A DNA stretch of 64,000 nt from Anthoceros angustus. Lineage: Eukaryota; Streptophyta; Anthocerotopsida; Anthocerotales; Anthocerotaceae. Location of the stretch: the NCBI GenBank assembly GCA_010909165.1, contig MU008176.1, positions 1,046,856 through 1,110,855 of the forward strand, read 5' to 3'. Made by a program: the position numbers and the translations under genes. Positions 1 through 12,339 of this stretch are shown piece by piece. The notes beneath the pieces are model-generated. The model was not told the origin of the DNA. It saw only the letters and a program-made list of their open reading frames with translations, and ran no database searches. Within the stretch, counting starts at the first letter, position 1, and each line of letters starts with the position of its first letter.

Positions 1-460
1 GGCCATTCCCAACCTCAGCTCATGGACAACGTTTAAGGTTCTCGGGGCCAACTCAATTCCTGGAAGCTAGAGATGAGATCCCAACCGTGGCAACAACCAT
101 GTATCCGCAGAGTCCTACTATACCGAGTCTTTGGTGAAGAAACTGCTGTAACTACTCTGAAGGGAGTCCTTGTCCAACAGGAATTCCTTCGCATGTAACT
201 AGGTTAGGGAAGTGAATAACGTAGGTAGATACACGAACACCCTTATGATCCTAGTTTTACGTATGACAATGAACATGAACTCTAAATGGATGCCCTCACG
301 GAAGAAGAAGCGCGGGCCCTTCTTATTGTCGAACACAATGACGTATTTACAAGCGGCTAGAACGCAATGACATATTTACAAACGGGCCCTAATTGTTATC
401 GAACACAATGACATGCGTGCCACAACGTCTGCAGATGGCTATCTGAGTTGACGATCACGA

Positions 461-1633
461 TCGGTGAGCATAGTAGGTGGACCTGTTTGCGGCATTCTCT
501 TGAACATGTCCATTCCAAACGAGGAGTCCGAGGAACGCAACGATGAACCAATGTTAACCAACATGTGATGAAACAACGTTAAGTCGAACGCGAAAAGAAA
601 GAGGCGTGACACGGGAATCGTTATTTCGTAAGGAAGGAACCACTTGATGTTTAAGATGGGAGGTATGTGATCCTTCTTGATCAACTTTCATAAAATCTCC
701 ATCGTAACATCTCGTAGAGCGTTTTCGAACCGCTTGCCGCTTGGATCTCTCTTCAACGATCGATTCGAGTGGTATCATTAACATGACAAACCGTTACTTA
801 CTGCGGAAGCATGAAACTCATCTCATAGAGAGGCGGACTTGCCGCCATCACCAAGGGAATAGATACGAGTATGGTTTCTTGTGCGATTGCGAGGACAGAC
901 AACATTAAGTGCACACACCACGCTCCCGGTCAAACGCTTCAACCTTGTTGCCGAACCAAGCTATCTTGTTGTTCTTGGTCTCATAGAAGGACAGACAAAC
1001 CTGCAGCTCCAACTCTTGAAGGCCTACTCTGCGAATCGAGTGCCCAAAACTGCTTTGAGAACTTTCCGATCACAATTCTCCATGTCGAGATAGGGTTACA
1101 GCTTTTCTTGTTTGGGTGTTTCTCACCCATGTAAGAAAGCGGTCAATCTTCTCGTCAATCCTTTTTCAACATCGGATCCCCGACCGCACTGAACCATGGA
1201 AGCGGATCAAAGTATCAATATCATGCGGACCTACTCAAGCTTTTAAAAACAAAGAATCGGATGGGAAGCTGCACCAACAACCCATATAGGTTATCTCAAA
1301 AGCTCGAGTCGATGTCTCGAGGACGAACTTGTCCAAAGGCGCGTTGAACATTATGGTATGCAAGATGCCCGACATGCCACATTATCTCGATGAGAAGGTT
1401 AACCCTTCTGACTCTATTGACACACAACGTGCAAAAACAAAGCGTAATCATTCACCAAAGAATCCGACAACGCACATCTTAGCGCTTCCGAATTTGATAT
1501 CGCTCCAGCTCCTGCACGATAGCAAGCATCTCATTCGACTATTCCAACCACAAACCATTGATCCCGAACGGAAAACTAAATTCTATCACAACTGGCGACC
1601 TACCTCTTTCGGATAAAACACCTCGCAATTCAT
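461..1633 (-). pseudogene. ATG101: ATG101-like pseudogene (copy 1)
   Basis: This is collinear with the ATG101 gene at 14,484-15,708. The last-exon sequence coding DSSFGMDMFKRM is readable on the minus strand near 480-540, and the start-codon region lies at 1,631-1,633. Several indels break the frame: exon segments coding for the middle of the protein (near 900-1,130) and for the KDHIPPILN region (near 640-680) fall in different frames. The terminal LQTGPPTMLS segment is shifted by indels, and the stop region reads tcggtgagc instead of tcagctgagc. It is either a decayed duplicate or a real copy damaged by sequencing error. Confidence 0.75.
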
Positions 1634-2053
1634 GGTGCAAGGGATCAATAACCCGCTGCAAATTCTGTGGCATGCAAAGAGAGGACCTCAAGAGACACCG
1701 CAAACACGCAATGCCTAAAAAATTGTTATCACGAATTGATGACGAGATCACAAGCTCCTGTGTTGCTCTGCAGTCGCCATACCTCCTCTGAACTAAAGCT
1801 CAAGCGCCTTCCTTGGGAAATTCGGATCTGGCGCAGATCATCTTGGTGCCGACAAGCGACACGATGAAATACATGCGTGGAGCTTTACACTTGCTAGGGC
1901 TGGTCTGCTTGAGCTTCCACACCGATCCCTCAAGGCACTGGTGGGCAAAATATATGTTCTTTGGAGATATACACATAATCGGGTCTCACAAGATTTTTGT
2001 GCAAGAGTTTACGATTGATTTTTGCAGATAGCGCGTGAGCCCCTGTGGCCGCC

Positions 2054-2269
2054 ATGAGCTCCGTGAGTGGGCGAACCATTCCACAGCATTGAGTTGCGCT
2101 CTGCACCTTCGTTGTGGATCGCCTTGCGCCTAGACCCTTGGATTTCAGCCTTGGTGAGGACGAATGTGCGGATGTTGAATCGGATCCGACAAGCGAGGAG
2201 GGCCGATTGAGAGCGAAGAAATGTTGTGAAGGAACCCGTAGTTCTTTGGGTCTCTTTGGGCTCATGGTT
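2054..2269 (+). pseudogene. TRAPPC13: TRAPPC13 exon 1 fragment (copy 1)
   Basis: This matches the first coding exon of TRAPPC13 at 16,164-16,408. It starts at the same ATG (atgagctccgtgag), keeps the GEDECADVESDPTSEEG stretch, and contains frame-breaking indels. Similarity stops abruptly after gggctcatggtt, where the real gene continues ctacctc and this copy continues into the AT-rich minisatellite. No further TRAPPC13 exon follows, so it is a truncated duplicate. Confidence 0.8.
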
Positions 2270-2282
2270 ATATTATATTATT

Positions 2283-2640
2283 GCGTCACTTTGTATATAC
2301 TATAAATAAGGAGTATCACTTTGTACATATTATACATAAACGAACGTCATCTTGTACATATTATATATAAAGAATGTCACCTTGTACATACTATATATAA
2401 TGGGTGTCATGCTCTACATACCATATATAATAAGTACCACCTAGTACATATCATATATAATGAGTACCACCTTGTACATACCATACATAACAAACATCAT
2501 CTTGTACATATTATACACAAGGAGTATCACCTTATATATAATAAGCGTCACCTTATATGTACCATCTACCTTATACATACTATACAAACTAGCATCATCT
2601 TGTACATACTACATATAATAGTTAATAAAACTATTCCTTG
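2283..2640. repeat. 30-bp minisatellite (copy 1)
   Basis: About 11-12 imperfect units of 30 bp have the consensus tgagtaccaccttgtacata followed by a ccatatataa-like half. The period is a multiple of three, so a plus-strand frame stays open and reads as a repeated decapeptide (HLVHTIYNEY-like). This is a by-product of the repeat, not evidence for a protein. Related arrays lie at 8,640-9,000 and 9,843-10,200. Confidence 0.9.
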
Positions 2641-2689
2641 CACATATGTACCTACCCATATGGACACAAAGTAAAATTTACATACATTT

Positions 2690-4330
2690 GATTCTCTTAA
2701 ATATGATATTTTTATATATATATTTGTATATTTGAATTATAAACTATTTTATAATTTTAAAGTAAATCACTTCACACAAAAGCTTTGGTATGGTCATCCG
2801 GGAGCCAAAAATAACCTCTATGGACTTTCTCGTTGAGCAAGAATTTCTCATTACAACCTATTCTCATTACAAGGTACTCATATAACAAGGTTCGTCACGT
2901 CCTTGCATGTCCGGCTTATGACAAGGTCCTCATATAACAAGGTTTATTACATGGTCCTCATATGATGTAACTTCATAATATTAATAGTTTTGAGAATAGA
3001 TACTAAATGAATAGTGTTATTTTGAGAATAAATACTAAACTCCACATTGTTGAGAATACATACAAAACCGTCAATGGAGGATCGTCATATATCGTAATCT
3101 TGGAATACACCCAATGAGGGTAATAGTAGGGGAAGGAAGAAAAATGCATACCTCTCGATAACACATACTAAATCAATAATGTTGAGAATACAATATTAAA
3201 GCGCTATTGGAGAATCGTTGGATCCCTTAATCTTGGAGTATACTACAATGAGGGTAATAGTAGGGGAAGGAAGAAAAATGCATCGCAGGATCATCCGTCC
3301 CTTAATTTTGGAGTATACCACGGTGAGGGCAATGGTAAAGGAAGGAAGAAAACTAAATATGATGAACCCATAGCAAGGATCCAATATTAACGTGTACATT
3401 TTGGTGGATATGTATACAATAAACCATCAACAGCGACGATACATCAAACCATGAGCAATAAAAGACAACAATTAATCAAAGCGAACCTTTAAACTAAAAG
3501 AAGGAAACAAAGTTCCACTACCAAGCAATCCAAATGATACATAGAACTAAAGATGGGCCCATAGTGAATATTGGATTGTTTGACATAGCAATTATCATGA
3601 ATATTTAAAGAACTATAAATTAGGAAAACTTTCTAATAATGTCGTTATAATCCAAAATTTCATCAGATCCTTTATGGTACGCCCAAAAGAGAATGGATAT
3701 TCGTCTTGCTATATCATTCTATGTCCTTTGAGGAGGCATCTAGGTGTCATAGAACGCCTCCACATCATCAAAGTAGCTCCATGTATTGAAGAGCGCATTG
3801 CTTTCCGGAAGAAACAACACGATATTGAGTGCTGCGCTCCCGGTCAACGTTCAACCTTGTTGCCCAACTAGGCTATCTCGTTGTTCTCGGTCTCATAGAA
3901 GGACAAACAAACACAGAATTCTTAATGAGTAGTTTTAATTTTAACGAGTAATTTTAATTTTAACAAGTAATTTTATATTTAATAAATATAGCATATAATT
4001 AATTAGATACACTTAATGCGGCTTCATCCGAATCCAACGGTTCCGTATCCCATTTGATCGTGAGAGCCGGTCTCGAGGCTAAACTCAACAGCCCAATCCT
4101 AACGGTTCCGTTCAGCTTAACGGTGACAGTCCGTCAAGTCCCATCCCGTCCGTTTGGACTGAGAAGCCCATCTCGTCCCATCCCGTCCCATTCGGTCCTA
4201 AGAAGCCTGTCCCATCCCAAGCGGCTCCGTCCGGTGAACCCCAACAGCCTCCGTCCAATCCGACGGTTCCGTTCAGCCCTAACGGGTCTCGCATATCCGA
4301 GTGTGGTGGCGACCCTTAAAATGGTGAGAG
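2690..4330. repeat. AT-rich spacer with degenerate tandem repeats
   Basis: No gene is seen. The stretch includes three diverged units of about 120 bp around 3,090-3,355 (each with a ttggagtataccacgg-like core plus gaggg..aatag and a ggaaggaagaaaa tail), and a pyrimidine-biased block at 4,090-4,290 built from repeats of tcccatcccgtcc and cattcggtcctaagaagcc. The equivalent block in copy 2 (11,700-11,845) carries an additional roughly 70-bp unit. Confidence 0.6.
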
Positions 4331-4339
4331 ACATTCGAA

Positions 4340-6350
4340 CATGAGCGTAATAAACCTATACATTCACACAAGAAGGCGAAGAAGAAGAAGAATTTTATTT
4401 AAGTCCATCGAGGACGGATTTAACAACTTGTACCATGGTGTGACTAAATTACTTGCACCAAGGCATCCACTCCCTTTAGGCACCCCATCTAAGTACCGAT
4501 CTAAACTCACCCCATCTAAGTACCGATCTAAACTCGGGATGCTTAATCACGGCGTTCTTATAAATGTGTGTCCACTTGGCCTAAGCCATTTGGACCACAA
4601 ACCATCGGACCAAGCCATCAATTATGACAATAATAGGAAACAATCTCTCGAAAATGTAAATTGTGTAATCGTGATTGTACACTGTAACTTGTAACACAAC
4701 TTGTGTACTTGATGGATGTATATCTTTGGAACACCCGCGGTAGAATTCTGAATTTCCTGTTGCCACGCCAACGAGTTCTATGTTGGGCTAATATTACCAG
4801 CATTGGCTTGCGTCTTGCTTTCGAATTTTTCGTCGCCATGGTGGATTGCATCATCCACACATTGCCTCTTAGGCTGCATTTGCTTCTCGCAAGATATCGG
4901 CAACAGACTTCTGATGAGGCTAGGTTACACTTGGAACGCCTCAAGTAGGCACAAGGTCGTCAAAGCATCCAAGATTTCGAGGATCCTAAGTTCTTCGCAG
5001 CTTGTGTCCACCGGAGTTTGGGCGGCAAGGGCGACCTAAGCTCGAGATGTGCCGGTTTGGAGCGGATTCTGGTGAATCCCGTTCTTGGCTGCTGGATGCA
5101 CCTTGAGGTTGAGGAGAAGGCTTGCACTTTCTAGTGGAAGTGCGCATCGACATTGCGCATTTCAAGGAGGCCCGGCAACCAGTCCTTGGAATCAAAGCAG
5201 GCGGATTCACATCACCGCAGCTTGGAAGCTCCTCCTACACCAAAATTTGGGAAGAACCAGAACTGTCAGGATTCAAATGGAAGATGCCTACTTGCGGATG
5301 ATATTCCACTGGCTATGTGAAATGCCAATTTTGTCGGAAATGCCACCACTACTGCAAACGCTTCACAACATGTGGTACATGCCCCCACGCTCGTGCATTT
5401 GCAATTGAGTGTTGCGCCGGATCGTGTAGAATTACGGACCAGTTGAGCCTTTTCTGTCTAGATGCAGCTTGGATTGAGATGCCATCCTTGAGTTTCCTAA
5501 AATCCTTGAGCTGTTGCAATTTACCATTGTCACCTATCTTGCATCTATTTTGAAGCAGGACCTACTTTTACAGGTGTCTCGTGGGCTGTAGTGTTTCTGT
5601 TGAATTATCTATGTTGGTGTCTCGCTAGAGGCTAAATTGCAAATCTTTGTCTAGGTTATGGCTCGGTCGAAGCAAAGATACAGGAGATCGAGGTGAGCAA
5701 GTCGATGCTCCAAGCCTGTCTGAATTCAAAGCACGCATGGAAGCCATGTTTGACTGTGGTATGTGGGTGACCTTTCTTATTGTCATTCACGTGTGGAACG
5801 TTACTTGCCATGTGTTGCGATTTATCCCGAGATTGTGTGCGGTTTGCTCCTTCGAAAGGAGAAGTGCGCTTTTCAACTGTGAATCTAATTACAGGCTAGA
5901 CTCATACCGATGTCTCGTGTCGTAGAAAGATTATGAAGATCTTGCATTTTCTATCATGAACATTGTTTAATAGATCGCGAAGAAATCCTGTATACTTTGG
6001 AGTGTCACACTGCGTAGGTGTGTTTGGACAATGCAATGTCGGTGTGTGCATGAGTTGGAACTTGGTCTAGCGATTGACATTTGACTCATGGTTGGGTTTT
6101 GACCTAACTGCTTTGTGTTTTCAGTGCACTTGTCCAATAGTGGCATGGATGTTGATCAACGGATCACTCAAAATGTGGAAAGGCTCTGTGGTGATCTTTC
6201 TAGACTTGTAACAGAATATAGGAATCGGGACACCAGAACTAGCCATCCTTGCTCGGGACTTGTAAGAACTAGCCATCCTTGCTTCCTCGTGACATACTAT
6301 TCTGATGATTGCTTGTGAGACAGTCTGAAGGACTTGTTTGTGTTGTACAA
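4340..6350 (+). pseudogene. Unidentified spliced gene or pseudogene (copy 1)
   Basis: This has the look of a short-intron gene. Exon-like segments read GYGSVEAKIQEIE (near 5,650), SLSEFKARMEAMF (5,720-5,755) and HLSNSGMDVDQRI (6,125-6,160), the last preceded by a plausible acceptor (gtgttttcag). A further segment reads like EFPKILELLQFTIVTYLASI (copy 2 near 13,110). I do not recognise the family. Copy 2 (12,340-13,860) is collinear. Frames are interrupted in both copies, so it may be a pseudogene or carry sequence errors. It runs convergently towards the 3' end of the ATG101 copy that follows. Confidence 0.4.
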
Positions 6351-6832
6351 TCGAGACTAATGAGATGCTGAAAATTTCTACTAGATGAAATTTTCTGCCT
6401 TCAAGTCCAAGTCTTGTCTGTCTAGCTTAACTTTTGCATTAATTTCTCTCTCATGATTTGAGGTAACGGCAACAACCATGTATCCGCAGAGTCCTAGTAT
6501 ATAGAGTCTTTGCAGAGGAACTGCTGTACCTGCTCTGAAGGAGTCCTTGTCCAACAGAATTCCTTCGCATGTAACTAGGTTAGGGAAGTGAATAACGAGG
6601 TAGATACACGAACACCCTATTGATCCTAGTTTTACGTATGACAATGAACATGAACTCTAAATGGATGCCCTCACGGAAGAAGAAGCGCGGGCCCTTCTTA
6701 TTGTCGAACACAATGACGTATTTACAAGCGGCTAGAACGCAATGACATATTTACAAGCGGGCCCTAATTGTTATCGAACACAATGACATGCGTGCCACAA
6801 CGTCTGCAGATGGCTACAGGAGTTGATCACGA

Positions 6833-7986
6833 TCAGCTGAGCATAGTAGGTGGACCTGTTTGCGACATTCTCTTGAACATGTCCATTCCAAAGCGAGGAG
6901 TCCGAGGAACGCAACGATGAACCAATGTTAACCAACATGTGAAACAACGTTAACGCGAAAAGAAAGAGGCGTGACACAGGAATCGTTATTTCGTGAGAAG
7001 GAACCACTTGATGTTTAAGATGGGAGGTATGTGATCCTTCTTGATCAACTTTCTGAAATCTCCATCGTAACATCTCGTGAGCGTTTTCGAACCGCTTGCC
7101 GCTTGGATCTCTCTTCAACGATCGATTCAGTGGTATCATTAACATGACAAACCGTTACTTACTCTGGAAGCATGAAACTCATCTCATAGAGAGGCGGACT
7201 TGCCGCCATCACCAAGGGAATAGATACGAGTATGGTTTCTTGTGCGATTGCGAGGACAGCACAACATTAAGCTGCACACACCACGCTCCCAGTCCAAGCG
7301 TTCAACCTTGTTGCGAACCAAGCTATCTTGTTGTTCTTGGTCTCATAGAAGGACAGACAAACCTGCAGAAAGCTCCAACTCTTGAAGGCCTACTCTGCAG
7401 CAGTGCCCAAAAGCTTTGAGAACTTTCCGATCACAATTCTCCATGTCGAGATAGGGTTACAGCTTTTCTTGTTTGGGTGTTTTCACCATGTAAGAAGCGG
7501 TCAATCTTCTCGTCAATCCTTTTTCAACATCGGGATCCCCGCCTTTTGAACCATGGAAGCGGATCAAAGTATCAATATCATGCAGACCTACTCCAAGCTT
7601 TTAAAAACAGCAACTGGATGGGAAGCTGCAGACCAACAACGACATAGGTTATCTCAAAAAGCTCGAGTCGATGTCTCGAGGACGAACTTGTCCAAAAGCG
7701 GTTGAACATTATGGTATGCAAGATGCGACATGCCACATTATCTCGATGAGAAGGTTAACCCTTTACAGCTCTATTGACACACAACGTGCAAAAACAAAGC
7801 GAATCATTCACCAAAGAATCCACAACGCACATCTTAGCGCTTCCCGAATTTGATCGCTCCAGCTCCTGCACGATAGCAAGCATCTCATTCGACTATTCCA
7901 ACCACAAACCATTGATCCCGAACGGAAAACTAAATTCTATCACAATCGACCTACCAGCTCTTTCGGATAAAACACTCGCAATTCAT
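6833..7986 (-). pseudogene. ATG101: ATG101-like pseudogene (copy 2)
   Basis: Collinear with 14,484-15,708. The tga stop (complement of tca at 6,833) and the atgaattgc start (complement at 7,984-7,986) are conserved. Locally this copy reads EVVPSHEITIP in frame, where copies 1 and 3 are frame-shifted, but other indels break it, for example in the KSQ-acceptor exon and in exon 2. It is a decayed or mis-sequenced duplicate. Confidence 0.75.
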
Positions 7987-8406
7987 GGTGCAAGGGATCA
8001 ATAACCCGCTGCAAATTCCTGTGGCATGCAAAGAGAGGACCACGAAGAGACACGCAAACACGCCCCCGAGAAAAATTGTTATCACGAATTCGGATGGCGA
8101 GATCACAAGCTCTGTGTTGCTCGCAGTCGCCATACCTCCTCTACGAACTAAAGCTCAACCGCCTTCCTTGGGAAATTCGGATCTGGCGCAGATCATCTTG
8201 GCTGCCGACAAGCGACACGATGAAATACATGCGTGGAGCTTTACACTTGCTAGGGCTGGTGCTTGAGCTTCCACACCGATCCCCTCAAGGCGGTGGTGGG
8301 CAAAATATATGTTCTTTGGAGATATACACATAATCGGGTCTCACAAGATTTTGTGCAAGAGTTTACGATACTTGATTTTTGCAGATAGCGCGTGAGCCCT
8401 GTCGCC

Positions 8407-8637
8407 ATGAGCTCCGTGAGTGGGCGAACCATTCCCCAGCATTCGTGGTTATGCGCTGTCAGACCTTCGTTGGTATGGATCGGTCTTTGCGCCTAGACCC
8501 TTGGATTTCACCTTGGTGAGGACGAATGCGGATGTTGAATCGGATCCGACAAGCGAGGAGGGCCAGTTGAGAGCGAAGAAATGTTGTGAAGGAACTGTGT
8601 TCTTTGGGTCTCTTTGGGCTCATGGTTATATTATATT
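8407..8637 (+). pseudogene. TRAPPC13: TRAPPC13 exon 1 fragment (copy 2a)
   Basis: Matches the first coding exon of TRAPPC13. The MSSVSG start and the DPTSEEG region are recognisable, followed by truncation after gggctcatggtt into the minisatellite. Small deletions shift the frame. Confidence 0.75.
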
Positions 8638-8639
8638 AT

Positions 8640-9000
8640 TAGCGTCACTTTGTATATACTATAAATAAGGAGTATCACTTTGTACATATTATACATAAGC
8701 GAGCGTCATCTTGTACATATTATATATAAAGAATGTCACCTTGTACATACTATATATAATGGGTGTCATGTCTCTACATACCATATATAATAAGTACCAC
8801 CTAGTACATATCATATATAATGAGTACCACCTTGTACATACCATACATAACAAACATCATCTTGTACATATTATACACAAGGAGTATCACCTTATATATA
8901 ATAAGCGTCACCTTATATGTACCATCTACCTTATACATACTATACAAACTAGCATCATCTTGTACATACTACATATAATAGTTAATAAAAACTATTCCTT
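8640..9000. repeat. 30-bp minisatellite (copy 2a)
   Basis: Same 30-bp array as at 2,283-2,640, nearly identical in unit order. It lies directly after the truncated TRAPPC13 exon 1. Confidence 0.9.
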
Positions 9001-9620
9001 GCATATGTACCTACCCATATGGACACAAAGTAAAATTTACATACATTTGATTCTCTTAAATATGATATTTTATATATATATTTGTATATTTGAATTATAA
9101 ACTATTTTATAATTTAAAGTAAATCACTTCACACAAAAGCTTTGGTATGGTCATCCGGGGCCAAAATAACCAGTCTATGGACTTTCTCGTTGAGCAAGAA
9201 TTTCTCATTACAACCTATTCTCATTACAAGGTACTCATATAACAAGGTTCGTCACCGTCCTTGCATGTCTGGCTTATGACAAGGTCCTCATATAACAAGG
9301 TTTATTACATGGTCCTCATATGATGTAACTTCATAATATTAATAGTTTTGAGAATAGATACTAAAGCTCAAGCGCCTTCCTTGGGAAATTCGGATCTGGC
9401 CGCGGATCATCTTGGTATATGGCACGATGAAATACATGCGTGGAGCTTTACACTTGCTAGGGCTGGTCTGTTTGAGCTTCCACACCGATCCCCTCAAGGC
9501 GGTGGTGGGCAAAATATATGTTCTTTGGAGATATACACATAATCGGGTCTCACAAGATTTTGTGCAAGAGTTTACGATACTTGATTTTTGCAGACGGCTG
9601 CTTGCGTGAGCCCTGTCGCC

Positions 9621-9840
9621 ATGAGCTCCGTGAGTGGGCGAACCATTCCCAGCATTCGTGGTTATGCGCTGTCAGACCTTCGTTGGGCTGGATCGGTCTT
9701 TGCGCCTAGACCCTTGGATTTCACCTTGGTGAGGACGAATGCGGATGTTGAATCGGATCCGACAAGCGAGGAGGCCGATTGAGAGCGAAGAAAATGTTGT
9801 GAAGGAACTGTGTTCTTTGGGTCTCTTTGGGCTCATGGTT
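9621..9840 (+). pseudogene. TRAPPC13: TRAPPC13 exon 1 fragment (copy 2b)
   Basis: Fourth occurrence of the exon-1 sequence in the window. It is truncated at the same point as the other two broken copies (after ctcatggtt), which argues that one truncation event preceded the duplications. Confidence 0.75.
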
Positions 9841-9842
9841 AT

Positions 9843-10200
9843 ATTATATTATTGCGCGTCACTTTGTATATACTATAATAAGGAGTATCACTTTGTACAT
9901 ATTATACATAAGCGAGCGTCATCTTGTACATATTATATATAAAGAATGTCACCTTGTACATACTATATATAATGGGTGTCATACATACCATATATAATAA
10001 GTACCACCTAGTACATATCATATATAATGAGTACCACCTTGTACCATACATAACAAACATCATCTTGTACATATTATACACAAGGAGTATCACCTTATAT
10101 ATAATAAGTACCACCTTATATGTACCATCTACCTTATACATACTATACAAACTAGCATCATCTTGTACATACTACATATAATAGTTAATAAAAACTATTC
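9843..10200. repeat. 30-bp minisatellite (copy 2b)
   Basis: Third array of the 30-bp unit. It has lost a few bases in two units compared with 8,640-9,000. Confidence 0.9.
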
Positions 10201-10561
10201 CTTGCACATATGTACCTACCCATATGGACACAAAGTAAAATTTACATACATTTGATTCTCTTAAATATGATATTTTATATATATATTTGTATATTTGAAT
10301 TATAAACTATTTTATAATTTAAAGTAAATCACTTCACACAAAAGCTTTGGTATGGTCATCCGGGAGCCAAAATAACCAGTCTATGGACTTTCTCGTTGAG
10401 CAAGAATTTCTCATTACAACCTATTCTCATTACAAGGTACTCATATAACAAGGTTCACACGTCCTTGCATGTCCGGCTTATGACAAGGTCCTCATATAAC
10501 AAGGTTTATTACATGGTCCTCATATGAGAACTTCATAATATTAATAGTTTTGAGAATAGAT

Positions 10562-12000
10562 ACTAAACTGAATAGTGTTATTTTGAGAATAAATACTAAA
10601 CTCCACATTGTTGAGAATACATACAAAACCGTCAATGGAGGATCGTCATATCGTAATCTTGGAATACACCCAATGAGGGTAATAGTAGGGAAGGAAGAAA
10701 ATGCATACCTCTAAATCGATAACACATACTAAATCGAATAATGTTGAGAATACAATATTAAACTGCTATTGAGAATCGTTGGATCCCTTAATCTTGGAGT
10801 ATACTACAATGAGGGTAATAGTAGGGAAGGAAGAAAATGCATCGCAGGATCATCCGTCCCTTAATTTTGGAGTATACCACAGTGAGGGCAATGGTAAAGG
10901 AAGGAAGAAAACTAAATATGATGAACCCATAGCAAGGATCCAATATTAACGTGTACATTTTGGTGGATATGTATACAATAAACCATCAACAGACGTATAC
11001 ATCAAACCATGAGCAATAAAGACAACAATTAATCAAACGAACCTTTAAACTAAAAGAAGGAAACAAAGTTCCACTACCAAGCAATCCAAATGATACATAG
11101 AACTAAAGATGGGCCCATAGTGAATATTGGATTGTTTGACATAGCAATTATCATGAATATTTAAAGAACTATAAATTAGGAAAACTTTCTAATAATGTCG
11201 TTATAATCCAAAATTTCATCAGATCCTTTATGGTACGCCCAAAAGAGAATGGATATTCGTCTTGCTATATCATTCTATGTCCTTTGAGGAGGGCATCTAG
11301 GTGTCATAGAACGCCTCCACATCATCAAAGTAGCTCCATGTATTGAAGAGCGCATTGCTTTCCGGAAGAAACAACACGATATTGAGCTGCACACACCACG
11401 CTCCCAGTCCAAGCGTTCAACCTTGTTGCCCAACTAGGCTATCTCGTTGTTCTCGGTCTCATAGAAGGACAAACAAACCTGTAGAATTCTTAATGAGTAG
11501 TTTTAATTCTTAACGAGTAATTTTAATTCTTAACAAGTAATTTTATATTTAATAAATATAGCATATAATTAATTAGATACACTTAATGCGGCTTCATCCG
11601 AATCCAACGGGTTCCGTATCCCATTTCGGTCGTAAGGAGCCGGTCTCGTCCGAGGCTAAACCCCAACAGCTCCGTCCAATCCTAACGGTTCCGTTCAGGC
11701 TTAACGGTGACAGGTCCGTCAAGTCCCATCCCGTCCCGTTTGGACTGAGAAGCCCATCTCGTCCCATCCGTCCCATTCGGTCCTAAGAAGCCTGTCCCAT
11801 CCGTCCCGTTTGGACTGAGAAGCCCATCTCGTCCCATCCTAACGGTTCCGTTCAGCCCTAACGGGTCTCGCATATCCGAGTGTGGTGGCGACCCTTAAAA
11901 TGGTGAGAGACATTCGAACATGAGACGAATAAACCTATACATTCACACAAGAAGACTAAGAAGAAGAAGAATTTTATTTAAGTCCACTGAGGACGGATTT
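10562..12000. repeat. AT-rich spacer with degenerate repeats (copy 2)
   Basis: Counterpart of 2,990-4,400. It has the same roughly 120-bp diverged units (10,650-10,905) and the pyrimidine-rich block at 11,590-11,870. In that block a 70-bp unit (ccgtcccgtttggactgag) occurs twice, at 11,731 and 11,801. No gene is seen. Confidence 0.6.
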
Positions 12001-12339
12001 AACAACTTGTACCATGGTGTGACTAAATTACTTGCACCAAGGGCATCCACTCCCTTTAGGCACCCCATCTAAGTACCGATCTAAACTCACCCCATCTAAG
12101 TACCGATCTAAACTCGGGATGCTTAATCACGGCGTTCTTATAAATGTGTGTCCACTTGGCCTAAGCCATTTGGACCACAAACCACTGGACCAAGCCATCA
12201 ATTATGACAATAATAGGAAACAATCTCTACTGAAAATGTAAATTGTGCACTGTGATTGTACACCTGTTAACTTGTAACACAACTTGTGTACTTGACTGTG
12301 GATGTATATACTGGAACACCCGCGGTAGAATTCCTGAAT

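Larger units (their letters stand above)
1..6460. repeat. Tandem triplication, copy 1 (partial)
   Basis: This is the first of three large tandem units. The stretch around 85-150 (caaccatgtatccgcagagt) reappears near 6,475 and 14,117, and collinear similarity continues through the ATG101-like exons, TRAPPC13 exon 1, the minisatellite, AT-rich DNA and an unidentified spliced gene until the next unit starts near 6,460. The spacing of copies 1 and 2 is about 6.38 kb. Copy 1 may begin before the window. Small indels against the other copies are dense and concentrate at CTG/CAG sites. Boundaries were judged by eye. Confidence 0.85.
8147..9359. repeat. Internal tandem duplication, left unit (1,213 bp)
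   Basis: The segment from the TRAPPC13 upstream region through exon 1, minisatellite and AT-rich DNA is duplicated head-to-tail; the right unit is 9,360-10,561. The hexamer actaaa occurs at the left boundary (8,147-8,152), at the junction (9,360-9,365) and at the right boundary (10,562-10,567). This matches unequal exchange or template switching at a 6-bp microhomology. Confidence 0.85.
9360..10561. repeat. Internal tandem duplication, right unit
   Basis: Second copy of the 8,147-9,359 segment, with the same order of promoter-proximal DNA, exon 1 fragment and minisatellite. Array length and small indels differ slightly. After 10,561 the sequence resumes the copy-1 order (tactaaactgaatagtg). 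Confidence 0.85.

Noticed and set aside
2283-2640. CRISPR-like array
   Set aside because: Units are contiguous with no unique spacers, and the genome is a plant.
2321-2674. Long plus-strand frame of HLVH-type repeats as a protein gene
   Set aside because: The frame exists only because the DNA period is 30 bp. It has no start context, no complexity, and recurs in each array copy.
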